Source: Aromatoleum evansii (GTDB taxonomy: Bacteria; Pseudomonadota; Gammaproteobacteria; Burkholderiales; Rhodocyclaceae). Taken from it: a stretch of DNA of 64,000 nucleotides. Where the stretch lies: the NCBI RefSeq assembly GCF_012910805.1, contig NZ_WTVK01000005.1:83191-147190 (forward strand). The letters run 5' to 3'. The notes below the pieces were generated by a model, which saw only the letters and a list, made by a program, of their open reading frames with translations, had not been told where the DNA came from and did not search any database. Below are positions 1-7,495 of the stretch, one piece after another. Within the stretch, counting starts at the first letter, position 1. Every line of letters begins with the position of its first letter. The translations under genes were made by a program, and so were the position numbers.

Positions 1-516
1 GCTCGCCGCCTGGCCCGCGAGCTTGTTGTATTGCCCGGCCAGCGCGAGGCGGTCGGTGCTCTGCTTCACGATGGGCAGGAATTTTTCAGCGAGGCGCGAC
101 TGCGTCTTCGACTTGAAATAGCGCGTGGCCGAGTCGTCGCCACCGGTCAGGATCCCGCGCGCGTCCTCCACCGACATCTGCTTCACCGCATCGACGAGCA
201 GCGTCTTCGCCTCGGGCACGGCGGCCTCGGCGGCGCGGTTCATGGTCGTCACGAGATTGTCGAAGTCCTTGCCGCGACCGGCCATGCGCATCACCGGCTC
301 GACCTGCGCCAGCCCGTCGGGCAGCGGGATCTTCACCTTCTTGTTGGCGAGGAAACCGTCCTTGCGCCCCAGCATTTCGACCGCGCGTCCGGCGCCCTGC
401 GTCAGCGCCTCGCGCAAGCCGCCGGAGGCCTCCGAGTCGGTGAGGTTCCCCAGTCCGGCCGCCCAGGCCGGCACACAGATGACAAGCAGGGCGAAAGCTC
501 GCAGAATGGAACGCAT
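1..516 (-). CDS. DUF4197 family exported protein, partial (C-terminus outside window)
   Basis: The reading frame is open from an ATG at 516 to the left edge, so 172 codons are visible and the C-terminus is missing. The N-terminus MRSILRAFALLVICVPAWA is a signal peptide. The mature part begins GLGNLTDSEASGGLREAL, followed by a KVKIPLPDGL segment and an AVKQMSVEDARGIL segment, which are the conserved landmarks of DUF4197. Family members are about 230 residues and have no assigned biochemical role; export to the periplasm is inferred from the leader. It diverges from the dksA-like gene across a 147-bp gap in which I could not define a convincing promoter. Confidence 0.85.
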   Translation of the reverse strand, partial: MRSILRAFALLVICVPAWAAGLGNLTDSEASGGLREALTQGAGRAVEMLGRKDGFLANKKVKIPLPDGLAQVEPVMRMAGRGKDFDNLVTTMNRAAEAAVPEAKTLLVDAVKQMSVEDARGILTGGDDSATRYFKSKTQSRLAEKFLPIVKQSTDRLALAGQYNKLAGQAAS

Positions 517-663
517 GATGGTCTCCAGGGACGGGTTTCACACGAAGCGCCCGTGAGCATACCCCCGCATCGGGTAGCGTGCGCGTGCAGGAGTTACCCT
601 TTTTTCATTAATGCACTTGACCCCGCGGCACCGTGGTGCCCGGGGTGGTAACACGGAGAACTC

Positions 664-1095
664 ATGATGACGGCGACTGCCACACGCAACGGCACACTCT
701 CCGAAGTCGAACTGCTGGCGATGTCGGCGGACGACTACATGAACGCCGCGCAACTCGAATTCTTCCGCCAGCGCCTCCTCGCGCTGCAGGCCGAGCTGCG
801 CGAGAACAGCGAGGAAACGCGCTCGCATCTGCGCGAAACCGTCGCCACCCCGGACGAGGCCGACCGCGCCACGCAGGAAGAGGAACAGGTGCTGGAGCAG
901 CGCATCCGCGACCGCGAGCTGAAGCTGCTGCACAAGGTGGAGGCCGCGCTGCGCCGCATCGAGGATGGCAGCTACGGCTACTGCGAGGTCAGCGGCGAAC
1001 CGATCGGCGTCGGCCGCCTGCTCGCACGCCCGACCGCGACGCTGAGCATCGAGGAGCAGGAACGGCACGAGCGCGAGGAGCGCCTGTACCGCTGA
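664..1095 (+). CDS. dksA: DksA/TraR family RNA polymerase-binding regulator with degenerate zinc finger
   Basis: A 143-residue DksA-type protein that would bind the RNA polymerase secondary channel and act with ppGpp on stringent-response promoters. The central coiled coil carries the tip motif D64-E-A-D67-R-A69, matching the DxxDxA signature needed for DksA activity in E. coli. Only one of the four zinc-ligand cysteines of E. coli DksA remains (C107); the other three positions are S110, S128 and E131. Such cysteine-poor DksA forms are known, so function is likely retained without structural zinc. The start follows an ACGGAGAAC ribosome binding site. Whether a four-cysteine paralogue exists elsewhere in the genome cannot be seen here. 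Confidence 0.9.
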   Translation: MMTATATRNGTLSEVELLAMSADDYMNAAQLEFFRQRLLALQAELRENSEETRSHLRETVATPDEADRATQEEEQVLEQRIRDRELKLLHKVEAALRRIEDGSYGYCEVSGEPIGVGRLLARPTATLSIEEQERHEREERLYR

Positions 1096-1102
1096 ACGTG
1101 AG

Positions 1103-1122
1103 GGCGCGGCCCCGGCCGCGCC
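1103..1122 (+). terminator. Hairpin just after the dksA-like gene
   Basis: Perfect 9-bp arms GGCGCGGCC / GGCCGCGCC around a 2-bp loop, beginning 8 bp after the stop codon. No T-run follows, so termination strength is uncertain. Confidence 0.5.
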
Positions 1123-1175
1123 ATTGGCATCCTGCCTGCGTTTGATACCAAACGCGACCGCGGACGCCCGGATCT

Positions 1176-1274
1176 CGTAGGGCGGGAGAAGCGCAGCGCA
1201 TCCCGCCACGCGACGTTTCCGCCCCCTCCACGTCCGGCATGGCGGGATACGCCTTCGGCTCCTCCCGCCCTACG
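1176..1274. repeat. Large imperfect inverted repeat between convergent genes
   Basis: The left arm starts CGTAGGGCGGGAGAAG and continues to ATCCCGCC; the right arm is GGCGGGATACGCC through CTCCCGCCCTACG. Each arm is itself an imperfect palindrome, and the two arms face each other over about 33 bp. The CGTAGGGCGGG motif recalls short dispersed palindromic repeats of proteobacterial genomes. It lies between the convergent 3' ends of the dksA-like gene and lipA, where it could also end transcription. Confidence 0.7.
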
Positions 1275-1286
1275 TCCCTGCTCGGG

Positions 1287-2234
1287 TCAGACGACGCCGG
1301 CGCCGTGGGCCTGCTGATCCGCCCAGTAGCTCGAGCGCACCATCGGACCGCAGGCGGCGTTCTTGAAGCCCATCTTCAGCGCTTCGGTCTCGAACATCTT
1401 GAAGGTGTCCGGGTGCACGTAGCGCAGCACCGGCAGGTGGCCGGTCGAGGGCTGCAGGTACTGGCCGATCGTCAGCATCTCGACGTCGTGCGCACGCAGG
1501 TCGCGCATCACCTCGAGGATCTCCTCGTCGGTCTCGCCGAGTCCCACCATCAGGCCGGATTTGGTCGGCACCTCCGGGTGGCGCGCCTTGAACTCCTTCA
1601 GCAGCTTCAGCGAATATTCGTAGTCCGAACCGGGACGGGCCTGTTTGTACAGGCGCGGCACGGTCTCGAGGTTGTGGTTCATAACGTCGGGCGGCGCCTG
1701 GTCGAAGATCTCCAGCGCGATCTCCATGCGGCCGCGGAAGTCCGGCACCAGCACCTCAATCGCGGTCTTCGGCGAAGCGGCGCGCGTCTCGCGGATGCAG
1801 TCCACGAAATGCTGGGCGCCGCCGTCGCGCAGGTCGTCGCGGTCGACGCTGGTGATCACGACGTAGTTGAGGCGCATCGCGGCGATCGTCGCGGCGAGGT
1901 CCTTCGGCTCGTCCGCATTGAGCGGCTCCGGACGGCCGTGGCCGACGTCGCAGAACGGGCAGCGGCGCGTGCAGATGTCGCCCATGATCATGAAGGTCGC
2001 CGTGCCCTTGCCGAAGCATTCATGGATGTTCGGACAGGAGGCTTCCTCGCACACCGTGTGCAGCTTGTGGTCGCGCAGCGTCGCCTTGATCTCGTTGAAG
2101 CGCTCGGCCTCCTGGCCGGCGCCGAGCTTGATGCGGATCCACTCGGGCTTCTTCAGGCGCTCGGCGGGCACGATCTTGATCGGGATGCGTGCGGTCTTGT
2201 CGGCGCCACGCTGCTTGCGGTTGTCTGTACTCAT
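1287..2234 (-). CDS. lipA: Lipoyl synthase (radical SAM)
   Basis: LipA inserts two sulfur atoms into protein-bound octanoyl chains to make lipoyl cofactor for the 2-oxoacid dehydrogenases and the glycine cleavage system. The 315-residue protein has the auxiliary cluster motif C62-x4-C67-x5-C73 ([12 protein letters not shown]) and the radical SAM motif C88-x3-C92-x2-C95 (CTRRCPFC). The C-terminal RSSYWADQ element, whose serine ligates the auxiliary cluster, is present at residues 300-307. It is the last gene of the envelope/lipoate block and follows lipB by 51 bp, so lipB-lipA form the usual octanoylation-sulfuration pair. Confidence 0.97.
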   Translation of the reverse strand: MSTDNRKQRGADKTARIPIKIVPAERLKKPEWIRIKLGAGQEAERFNEIKATLRDHKLHTVCEEASCPNIHECFGKGTATFMIMGDICTRRCPFCDVGHGRPEPLNADEPKDLAATIAAMRLNYVVITSVDRDDLRDGGAQHFVDCIRETRAASPKTAIEVLVPDFRGRMEIALEIFDQAPPDVMNHNLETVPRLYKQARPGSDYEYSLKLLKEFKARHPEVPTKSGLMVGLGETDEEILEVMRDLRAHDVEMLTIGQYLQPSTGHLPVLRYVHPDTFKMFETEALKMGFKNAACGPMVRSSYWADQQAHGAGVV

Positions 2235-2285
2235 GCGGGGTCTCTCGTCTCTTCGGGGTCGCGGGCGCTCGTGGCACCCGCTGCA

Positions 2286-2933
2286 TTATGGCCTGTCGGG
2301 GGCCGTGCGGAGCGCCAGCAGGCGCTCGAGATGGGCAAGCAGGCGCTCCCCCACCGCGTCCACGCCGTCGGTCACGCCGAAATCCTTCATCCTGATCGTC
2401 TGCAGGCCCTCGTAGCCGCAGGGGTTGATCGCCGAGAACGGCGCGAGGTCGGCATCGACGTTGAGCGCGAGGCCGTGGTAGGTGCAGCCGCTCCTGACCC
2501 GCAGGCCCAGGGCCGCGATCTTCGCGCCGTCGATATACACGCCCGGCGCGCCGTCCTTGCGCTCGGCCACGAGGCCATAGTCGGCGAGGCAGTCGATCAG
2601 CGCCTGCTCCATCAGGTTGACCATCTCGCGCACCTTGATGTGACGGCGGTGCAGGTCGACCAGCAGGTAGACGACGATCTGGCCGGGGCCGTGGTAGGTA
2701 ATCTGCCCGCCGCGGTCGATCTTCACCAGCGGGATGCCGGTCTCACGCAGCAGGTGCTCGGGCTTGCCGGCCTGCCCAAGCGTGAACACCGGCGGGTGTT
2801 CCAGCAGCCACAGCTCGTCGGGCGTCTCCGCGGTGCGCGCGTCGGTGAAGGCACGCATCGCCGCCCAGGTCGGCTCGTACTCGACGCGGCCGAGACGGCG
2901 CACGACCAGCGGCAGGGCTTCCACCACCTGCAC
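2286..2933 (-). CDS. lipB: Octanoyl-[acyl carrier protein]:protein N-octanoyltransferase
   Basis: LipB moves octanoate from acyl carrier protein to the lipoyl domains, providing the substrate of LipA. The 215-residue protein carries RGGQITYHGPGQ (from residue 74), the acyl-enzyme cysteine C172 in INPCGYEG, and the conserved lysine K138 in GAKIAALG. The start is GTG, which overlaps the TAG stop of the upstream ybeD-like gene by one base (TAGTG), indicating translational coupling. Downstream is lipA. Confidence 0.96.
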   Translation of the reverse strand: MQVVEALPLVVRRLGRVEYEPTWAAMRAFTDARTAETPDELWLLEHPPVFTLGQAGKPEHLLRETGIPLVKIDRGGQITYHGPGQIVVYLLVDLHRRHIKVREMVNLMEQALIDCLADYGLVAERKDGAPGVYIDGAKIAALGLRVRSGCTYHGLALNVDADLAPFSAINPCGYEGLQTIRMKDFGVTDGVDAVGERLLAHLERLLALRTAPDRP

Positions 2934-3205
2934 TACAGCACCACCTTCACCAGCGGGTGAGCGGACAGGTCGCGGTACAGCGCATCGAGCTGCGCCTTCG
3001 ACTCGGCACGCACGGTGCAGGTCAGGGAAATGTAGTTGCCCTTGCTCGACGGCCGCATCTGCACCGTCGCGGGATCGAACTCCGGCGCGTGCCTGCGCAC
3101 CACGTCCACGACGACCTGCGCGAACTCATCGACGCGCGCGCCCATGATCTTGATCGGGAAGTCGCAGGGAAATTCGAGGAGGGTTTCGGGGTTCTGGTCA
3201 GCCAA
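2933..3205 (-). CDS. DUF493/YbeD-like protein
   Basis: A 90-residue ferredoxin-fold-like protein of the YbeD/DUF493 family, usually encoded beside dacA and lipB, as here. Landmarks are LLEFPCDFPIKIMG near the N-terminus, the central SSKGNYISLT, and a C-terminal LSAHPLVKVVL. No enzymatic role is established; a regulatory role near lipoate metabolism is only suggested by conserved neighbourhood. It overlaps the transaminase gene by 8 bp and lipB by 1 bp, so the three genes are tightly coupled. Confidence 0.9.
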   Translation of the reverse strand: MADQNPETLLEFPCDFPIKIMGARVDEFAQVVVDVVRRHAPEFDPATVQMRPSSKGNYISLTCTVRAESKAQLDALYRDLSAHPLVKVVL

Positions 3206-4055
3206 CGCGCATCACCGTGTTCTTGAATTCCTGGTACCAGGCATGCATCTCCCGCCCCACCGGGCCCGGCCGGCCGTCGCCGACGGGGCGCCCGTCGAGG
3301 CTGGTGATCGCGAGCACTTCCTTGGTCGACGAGGTGAGCCACACCTCCTCGGCCGTGCGCACCTCGTCCTCGAGGATCTCGCGCACCTGATGTTTGAGAC
3401 CGTGCCGGGCGGCCAGTTCCAGCACCACGTCGTAGGTGATGCCGGGCAGCATCAGGTGGCTCTTGGGCGGCGCGAGCAGCACGCCGTCGCGCACGATGAA
3501 GATGTTGGAGGCGGCGCCTTCGGTGAGGAAGCCGTCGCGGAACAGCACCGTCTCGGCGCAGCCCTTGTCGATGGCGACCTGGCGCAGCAGGCAGTTCGCG
3601 AGCAGCGCGGTGGTCTTGAGGTCGCAGCGCGCCCAGCGGAAATCGGCCGCGCTCACCGCCGCGACGCCGCTCGCCAGCACATCGGCAGAGGGCGTCACGA
3701 GCGCCTCGCTCATCAGGAACACCGTCGGGCGCATCACGGCCGGGAAGGCGTGGTTGCGCCGCTCGTCGGGGCCGCGCGACACATGCAGGTAGATCGACTG
3801 GTCCACCCACGCATTGCGCGCGACCAGCTCGCCCACGATCGTCTCCCATTCCGCGGCGGCGTGCGGGTTCGGGATGCGTACCGCATCCAGCGTGCGCCCG
3901 AGGCGCGCGATGTGCTCGGCGATGCGGAAGGGGCGGCGCGAATACACCGGGATCACCTCGTAGGCGCCGTCGCCGAAGAGGAAGCCGCGATCCATCGGCG
4001 AGATGCGCGCCTCGGTCAGAGGCTGGTAGCTGCCGTCGAGGTAACAGATGCTCAT
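3198..4055 (-). CDS. dat: D-amino acid aminotransferase (class IV PLP enzyme)
   Basis: A 285-residue fold-type IV PLP enzyme, best read as D-alanine transaminase. It would interconvert D-alanine and D-glutamate with their 2-oxo acids. It shows the N-terminal DRGFLFGDGAYEV motif, K147 in ARCDLKTTALL as the likely PLP lysine, LTEGAASNIF for cofactor phosphate binding, and LTSSTKEVLAI near the C-terminus. Its position directly after a DD-carboxypeptidase gene fits a role with D-alanine released from peptidoglycan. A branched-chain aminotransferase or aminodeoxychorismate lyase is possible for this superfamily but less consistent with the motifs and neighbours. Confidence 0.88.
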   Translation of the reverse strand: MSICYLDGSYQPLTEARISPMDRGFLFGDGAYEVIPVYSRRPFRIAEHIARLGRTLDAVRIPNPHAAAEWETIVGELVARNAWVDQSIYLHVSRGPDERRNHAFPAVMRPTVFLMSEALVTPSADVLASGVAAVSAADFRWARCDLKTTALLANCLLRQVAIDKGCAETVLFRDGFLTEGAASNIFIVRDGVLLAPPKSHLMLPGITYDVVLELAARHGLKHQVREILEDEVRTAEEVWLTSSTKEVLAITSLDGRPVGDGRPGPVGREMHAWYQEFKNTVMRVG

Positions 4056-4074
4056 GCGTGCCCCCGCGAAATTC

Positions 4075-5202
4075 TTACAGGCTCTTGATCCACATCACGA
4101 TGGTATCCCACAGGCGGCCGAAGAAACCGGCGACGGGAACGTCCTGCAGCGCGACGACCGGGTACTCGCCGATCGGCTGGCCGTCGAGCGTGAGCTGCAG
4201 CGTCCCGACCTGCTGGCCCTTCTGCAGCGGCGCGACCACCGGCTGCTGGCTGGTGAGCTGGCTCTGCACCTTCTCGGCCTGGCCCTTGGGCAGCGAGATC
4301 ACGAAATCGTTGAGGAAGCCGACCGGCAGCTCGTTCTGCTCGCCCTTCCACACGCGGAAGCGCGACAGCTCCTGGTTCGCGGCGTACAGCTTGGCGGTGT
4401 CGAAGAACTGGAAGCCGTAGTTCAGCAGCTTGAGCGATTCCTGCGCACGGATGGTGTCGGAATCGGTGCCCAGCACGACCGACACGAGGCGACGCTGGCC
4501 GCGCAGGGCGGAGGCGATCAGGCAGTAGCCGGCCGCCGCGGTGTGGCCGGTCTTCAGGCCGTCGACGGTCGGGTCCAGCCACAGCAGGCGGTTGCGGTTG
4601 GGCTGCGTGATCTTGTTGTAGGTGTATTCCTTCTGCGAGTAGTAGCGGTAATACTCGGGGAAGTCGCGCGAGATCGCCGACGCGAGCAGGGACAGGTCGC
4701 GCGCGGTGGTGTAGTGGTTGGGGTCGGGCAGGCCGGACGAGTTCATGAAGCTGGTGTTCTTCATGCCCAGGCGCTGCGCCTCGCGGTTCATCAGGTGGGC
4801 GAAGGACTCCTCGCTGCCGGCGATCAGTTCGGCGAGCGCGACGCAGGCGTCGTTGCCGGACTGGATGATCATGCCCTGCACCAGCTCCTCGACCGTGACC
4901 GGCTTGTCGGGCTGGATGAACATGCGCGAACCTTCCATGCGCCAGGCCTTCTCGGACACCGGCACGGTCTGCTGCAGCGTGATGCTGCCGCTCTTGAGCG
5001 CCGCAAAGGTGAGGTAGGCGGTCATCAGCTTGGTCAGCGACGCGGGCTCGATGCGCGTGTCCGGCTCGCGCGCGGCGAGCACCTGGCCGGTGGCCTGGTC
5101 CATCAGGAGCCAGGCGCGCGCGGCGAGCGTGGGGGGCGGGACGTTCTGGGCGGAAACGGCGAAGGAGACGACGGCAAACAGCAGGGCGACGAGGAAGCGC
5201 AT
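4075..5202 (-). CDS. dacA: D-alanyl-D-alanine carboxypeptidase (PBP5/6 type)
   Basis: A low-molecular-mass penicillin-binding protein that removes the terminal D-Ala from peptidoglycan pentapeptides. A signal peptide (residues 1-18, ending AVSA) precedes the catalytic motifs S55-L-T-K58, S115-G-N117 and K217-T-G219. A C-terminal beta domain follows, ending in the amphipathic helix FGRLWDTIVMWIKSL that anchors such enzymes to the outer face of the inner membrane. Length (375 aa) is normal. It lies between rlpA and the transaminase gene, 19 bp from the latter. Confidence 0.96.
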   Translation of the reverse strand: MRFLVALLFAVVSFAVSAQNVPPPTLAARAWLLMDQATGQVLAAREPDTRIEPASLTKLMTAYLTFAALKSGSITLQQTVPVSEKAWRMEGSRMFIQPDKPVTVEELVQGMIIQSGNDACVALAELIAGSEESFAHLMNREAQRLGMKNTSFMNSSGLPDPNHYTTARDLSLLASAISRDFPEYYRYYSQKEYTYNKITQPNRNRLLWLDPTVDGLKTGHTAAAGYCLIASALRGQRRLVSVVLGTDSDTIRAQESLKLLNYGFQFFDTAKLYAANQELSRFRVWKGEQNELPVGFLNDFVISLPKGQAEKVQSQLTSQQPVVAPLQKGQQVGTLQLTLDGQPIGEYPVVALQDVPVAGFFGRLWDTIVMWIKSL

Positions 5203-5271
5203 GAGGATCGGCTGGCGGGTGGCAGTGGGCAGACGGAGGCGGCGAGGCCTCGGGGCCGGGGCAAAGGGTCG

Positions 5272-5277
5272 ATTATA
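5272..5277 (-). promoter_or_regulatory. Candidate -10 element for dacA
   Basis: A perfect TATAAT on the minus strand, about 70 bp before the dacA start and directly after the hairpin at 5278-5317. No good -35 hexamer is visible at the usual spacing because the hairpin occupies that space, so promoter function is tentative. Confidence 0.4.
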
Positions 5278-5317
5278 GAGCCTTGCCCGGTCCCCGACAG
5301 AAGACCGGGCAAGGCTC
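5278..5317 (-). terminator. Strong hairpin after rlpA
   Basis: Perfect 14-bp arms, GAGCCTTGCCCGGT and ACCGGGCAAGGCTC, around a 12-bp loop, starting 18 bp after the rlpA stop. No T-run follows on the minus strand. It probably separates the mre-rlpA block from dacA and the lip genes. Confidence 0.7.
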
Positions 5318-5334
5318 CATTGGTTCAGATTGCA

Positions 5335-6336
5335 TCAGCGCGTAACGACGAAGGGGCGGAATTTGAGTTCGCGCGCGATGCGCTCGGCCTCGGCCTTCGC
5401 TTCCGTCACCGAGGCAAAGGGGCCCAGGTGCAGCCGGTAGCGCTTGCCGTCGGCGAGGACTTCGAGGCGCTCGGCATGCTCGGCGAAGGTATCGCGCACC
5501 ATGCCGCGGAAGCCTTCCGCGCTCGCGGCGGTGGAAAACGCGCCGAGCTGCAGGAAGATGCCGGACGTCGCATCGGTGAGCGTGGACGGTTCGGCCATCG
5601 CGAGCTGCACCGGCGGCTCGGCCGGCGCTGGCGTCGGCGGCACGAGCGCCGCCGGACGGCGGCCGGGTAGCGGCGGAATCGGTTTTTCGGTGGCGATCAT
5701 CTCGACCCCGTCGGGCACGATGGCCTCGACCTCGACCTCGGCGCTACCCACGTTCACGTAGCCCAGGCGATGCGCCGCGGCGTAGGAGAGATCCATGACG
5801 CGGCCCTTGTGGAAAGGCCCGCGGTCGTTGATGCGCACCACCACAGAGCGCCCGCTCGCGCGGTGCGTGACGCGCGCATAGCTGGGAATCGGCAGCGTCG
5901 GGTGGGCCGCGGTCATCGCGTACATGTCGTAAGCCTCGCCGCTGGAAGTGGGCTTGCCGTGGAAGCGCTTGCCGTACCAGCTGGCGCGTCCGAGCTGGCG
6001 GAAGGGCATCACTGCCTTCGCCGGCACATAGTCCTCGCCGAACACGTTATACGGGCGGTTGGCGAAGCGGTGCAGCGGCTCGGCGCGCGGCTGCGCGTCG
6101 GGGATGTCGTCGAGATTGGCCGGCGGGTTATCGCCCGGGCCGTCGTCCTTGTAGTAGGCGCCGCCGCGCTTCTGCACGACGGCGCTCTTGCCCGGCACCG
6201 GCTGGGGTTGGGTGGCGGCGCTGCCATCCACGTAGGGTGTCGTGCTGCAGCCGGCCAGCGCCAGCACGGCCGCAATCAGGCCCGCGAACAGCAGCTTGTA
6301 CCCGGACGGGCCGGTTGGCAGGGTATGCGTCGGCAT
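5335..6336 (-). CDS. rlpA: RlpA-type septal ring lytic transglycosylase, lipoprotein with SPOR domain
   Basis: RlpA cleaves stem-less glycan strands at division sites. The 333-residue precursor has a lipoprotein leader with lipobox LAGC (C30), a proline-rich linker, a double-psi beta-barrel at about residues 113-200 (ASWYGKRFHG, SSGEAYD, MTAAHPTLP, RINDRGPF), and a C-terminal SPOR domain from about residue 257. The acidic and histidine residues expected in the active-site groove lie in the GEAYD, AAHPTLP and NDRGPF segments. It is 16 bp downstream of rodA and closes the rod-shape block. Confidence 0.95.
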   Translation of the reverse strand: MPTHTLPTGPSGYKLLFAGLIAAVLALAGCSTTPYVDGSAATQPQPVPGKSAVVQKRGGAYYKDDGPGDNPPANLDDIPDAQPRAEPLHRFANRPYNVFGEDYVPAKAVMPFRQLGRASWYGKRFHGKPTSSGEAYDMYAMTAAHPTLPIPSYARVTHRASGRSVVVRINDRGPFHKGRVMDLSYAAAHRLGYVNVGSAEVEVEAIVPDGVEMIATEKPIPPLPGRRPAALVPPTPAPAEPPVQLAMAEPSTLTDATSGIFLQLGAFSTAASAEGFRGMVRDTFAEHAERLEVLADGKRYRLHLGPFASVTEAKAEAERIARELKFRPFVVTR

Positions 6337-6352
6337 CGGTCAGTCTCCGTAA

Positions 6353-7495
6353 TCACGCCTGCGCGAGCACGCGGCTGCGCTGGATGCTCATCAGTATCCC
6401 GACCCCGAGACACAGCGTGACGAGCGCGGTTCCCCCGTAGCTGATGAAGGGCAGCGGTACGCCCACGACCGGCAGGATACCGCTGACCATGCCCATGTTA
6501 ACGAAAGCATAGGTAAAGAAGATCATGGTGATGGCGCCCCCGAGCAGGCGCGTCGCCAGCGTCGGCGCCATCGCGGCAATGTAGAAGCCGCGCAGCAGCA
6601 GCAGCACGTAGATCGCCAGCAGCACGACGATGCCGATCAGGCCGAACTCCTCAGCGAGCACCGAGAAGATGAAATCGGTGTGGCGCTCGGGCAGGAAGGC
6701 GAGATGCGTCTGGGTGCCGTCCATCCAGCCCTTGCCGAGCACCCCGCCCGAGCCGATGGCGATGGTCGACTGGATGATATGGAAGCCCTTGCCGAGCGGA
6801 TCCTGGGTCGGGTCGAGCAGGGTGCACACACGGTGCTTCTGGTATTCGCGCAGGCCCGGCCAGTCGACGCCGGGCTGGCAGATCTGGTCGCCGAAGCCGA
6901 CGATTGCACCGATGCCGATGACCCCGACCGCGACGACGGGCACCAGCAGCTTCCATGACAGGCCGGCGAAATAGATCACATAGACGCCCGCCGCGGTCAC
7001 GAGCAGGCTCGTGCCCAGATCGGGCTGCACCATGATCAGTCCGACCGGTACGACCAGCAGCAGGCCGGCGACGATGAAATCGCGCAGGCCGATCTGGCCC
7101 TCGCGTTGCTGGAAGTACCACGCCAGCATCAGCGGCATCGCGATCTTCATGATCTCGGACGGCTGGATGCGCGTCACGCCGATGTCGAGCCAGCGCGTCG
7201 CGCCTTTCGAGGTCTCGCCGAAGAGATCCACCGCGATGAGCAGCAGCACGCCGATCAGGTACAGCGGCAGCGCAAGGCTCAGCAGGCGCTGCGCCGGCAC
7301 GCGCGCCGTCACCCACATCGCCGCGAGCGCGACGGCGGTGTTCACTTGCAGGGACGGGATGCGCTCCGGCGAGGCGCTCATCATGAGGACGAAGGCGTAG
7401 CCGAGGAGCAAGGCGAGCAGCAGGAGCAGCGGCAGGTCGATCGGGCGCAGGAAGCCGAGCAGGAGCTCGCGCGGATGGAATCGCGTGTCGGTCAT
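6353..7495 (-). CDS. rodA: Rod shape-determining glycosyltransferase RodA
   Basis: A SEDS-family peptidoglycan polymerase of the elongasome. The chosen ATG at 7495 (MTDTRFHPRELL) gives 380 residues and overlaps the mrdA stop by 4 bp (ATGA); the frame stays open upstream but lacks homology. About ten membrane segments are visible, with conserved SEDS motifs: GATRWLDIG and QPSEIMKI, then MVQPDLGTSL, LPERHTDFIFSV with the family's acidic residue, and the final LPFISYGGTAL. It works with PBP2, encoded just upstream. Confidence 0.97.
   Translation of the reverse strand: MTDTRFHPRELLLGFLRPIDLPLLLLLALLLGYAFVLMMSASPERIPSLQVNTAVALAAMWVTARVPAQRLLSLALPLYLIGVLLLIAVDLFGETSKGATRWLDIGVTRIQPSEIMKIAMPLMLAWYFQQREGQIGLRDFIVAGLLLVVPVGLIMVQPDLGTSLLVTAAGVYVIYFAGLSWKLLVPVVAVGVIGIGAIVGFGDQICQPGVDWPGLREYQKHRVCTLLDPTQDPLGKGFHIIQSTIAIGSGGVLGKGWMDGTQTHLAFLPERHTDFIFSVLAEEFGLIGIVVLLAIYVLLLLRGFYIAAMAPTLATRLLGGAITMIFFTYAFVNMGMVSGILPVVGVPLPFISYGGTALVTLCLGVGILMSIQRSRVLAQA

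Noticed and set aside
1239..2960. A 573-codon plus-strand frame
   Set aside because: It is antisense to lipA and lipB; no recognisable domain.
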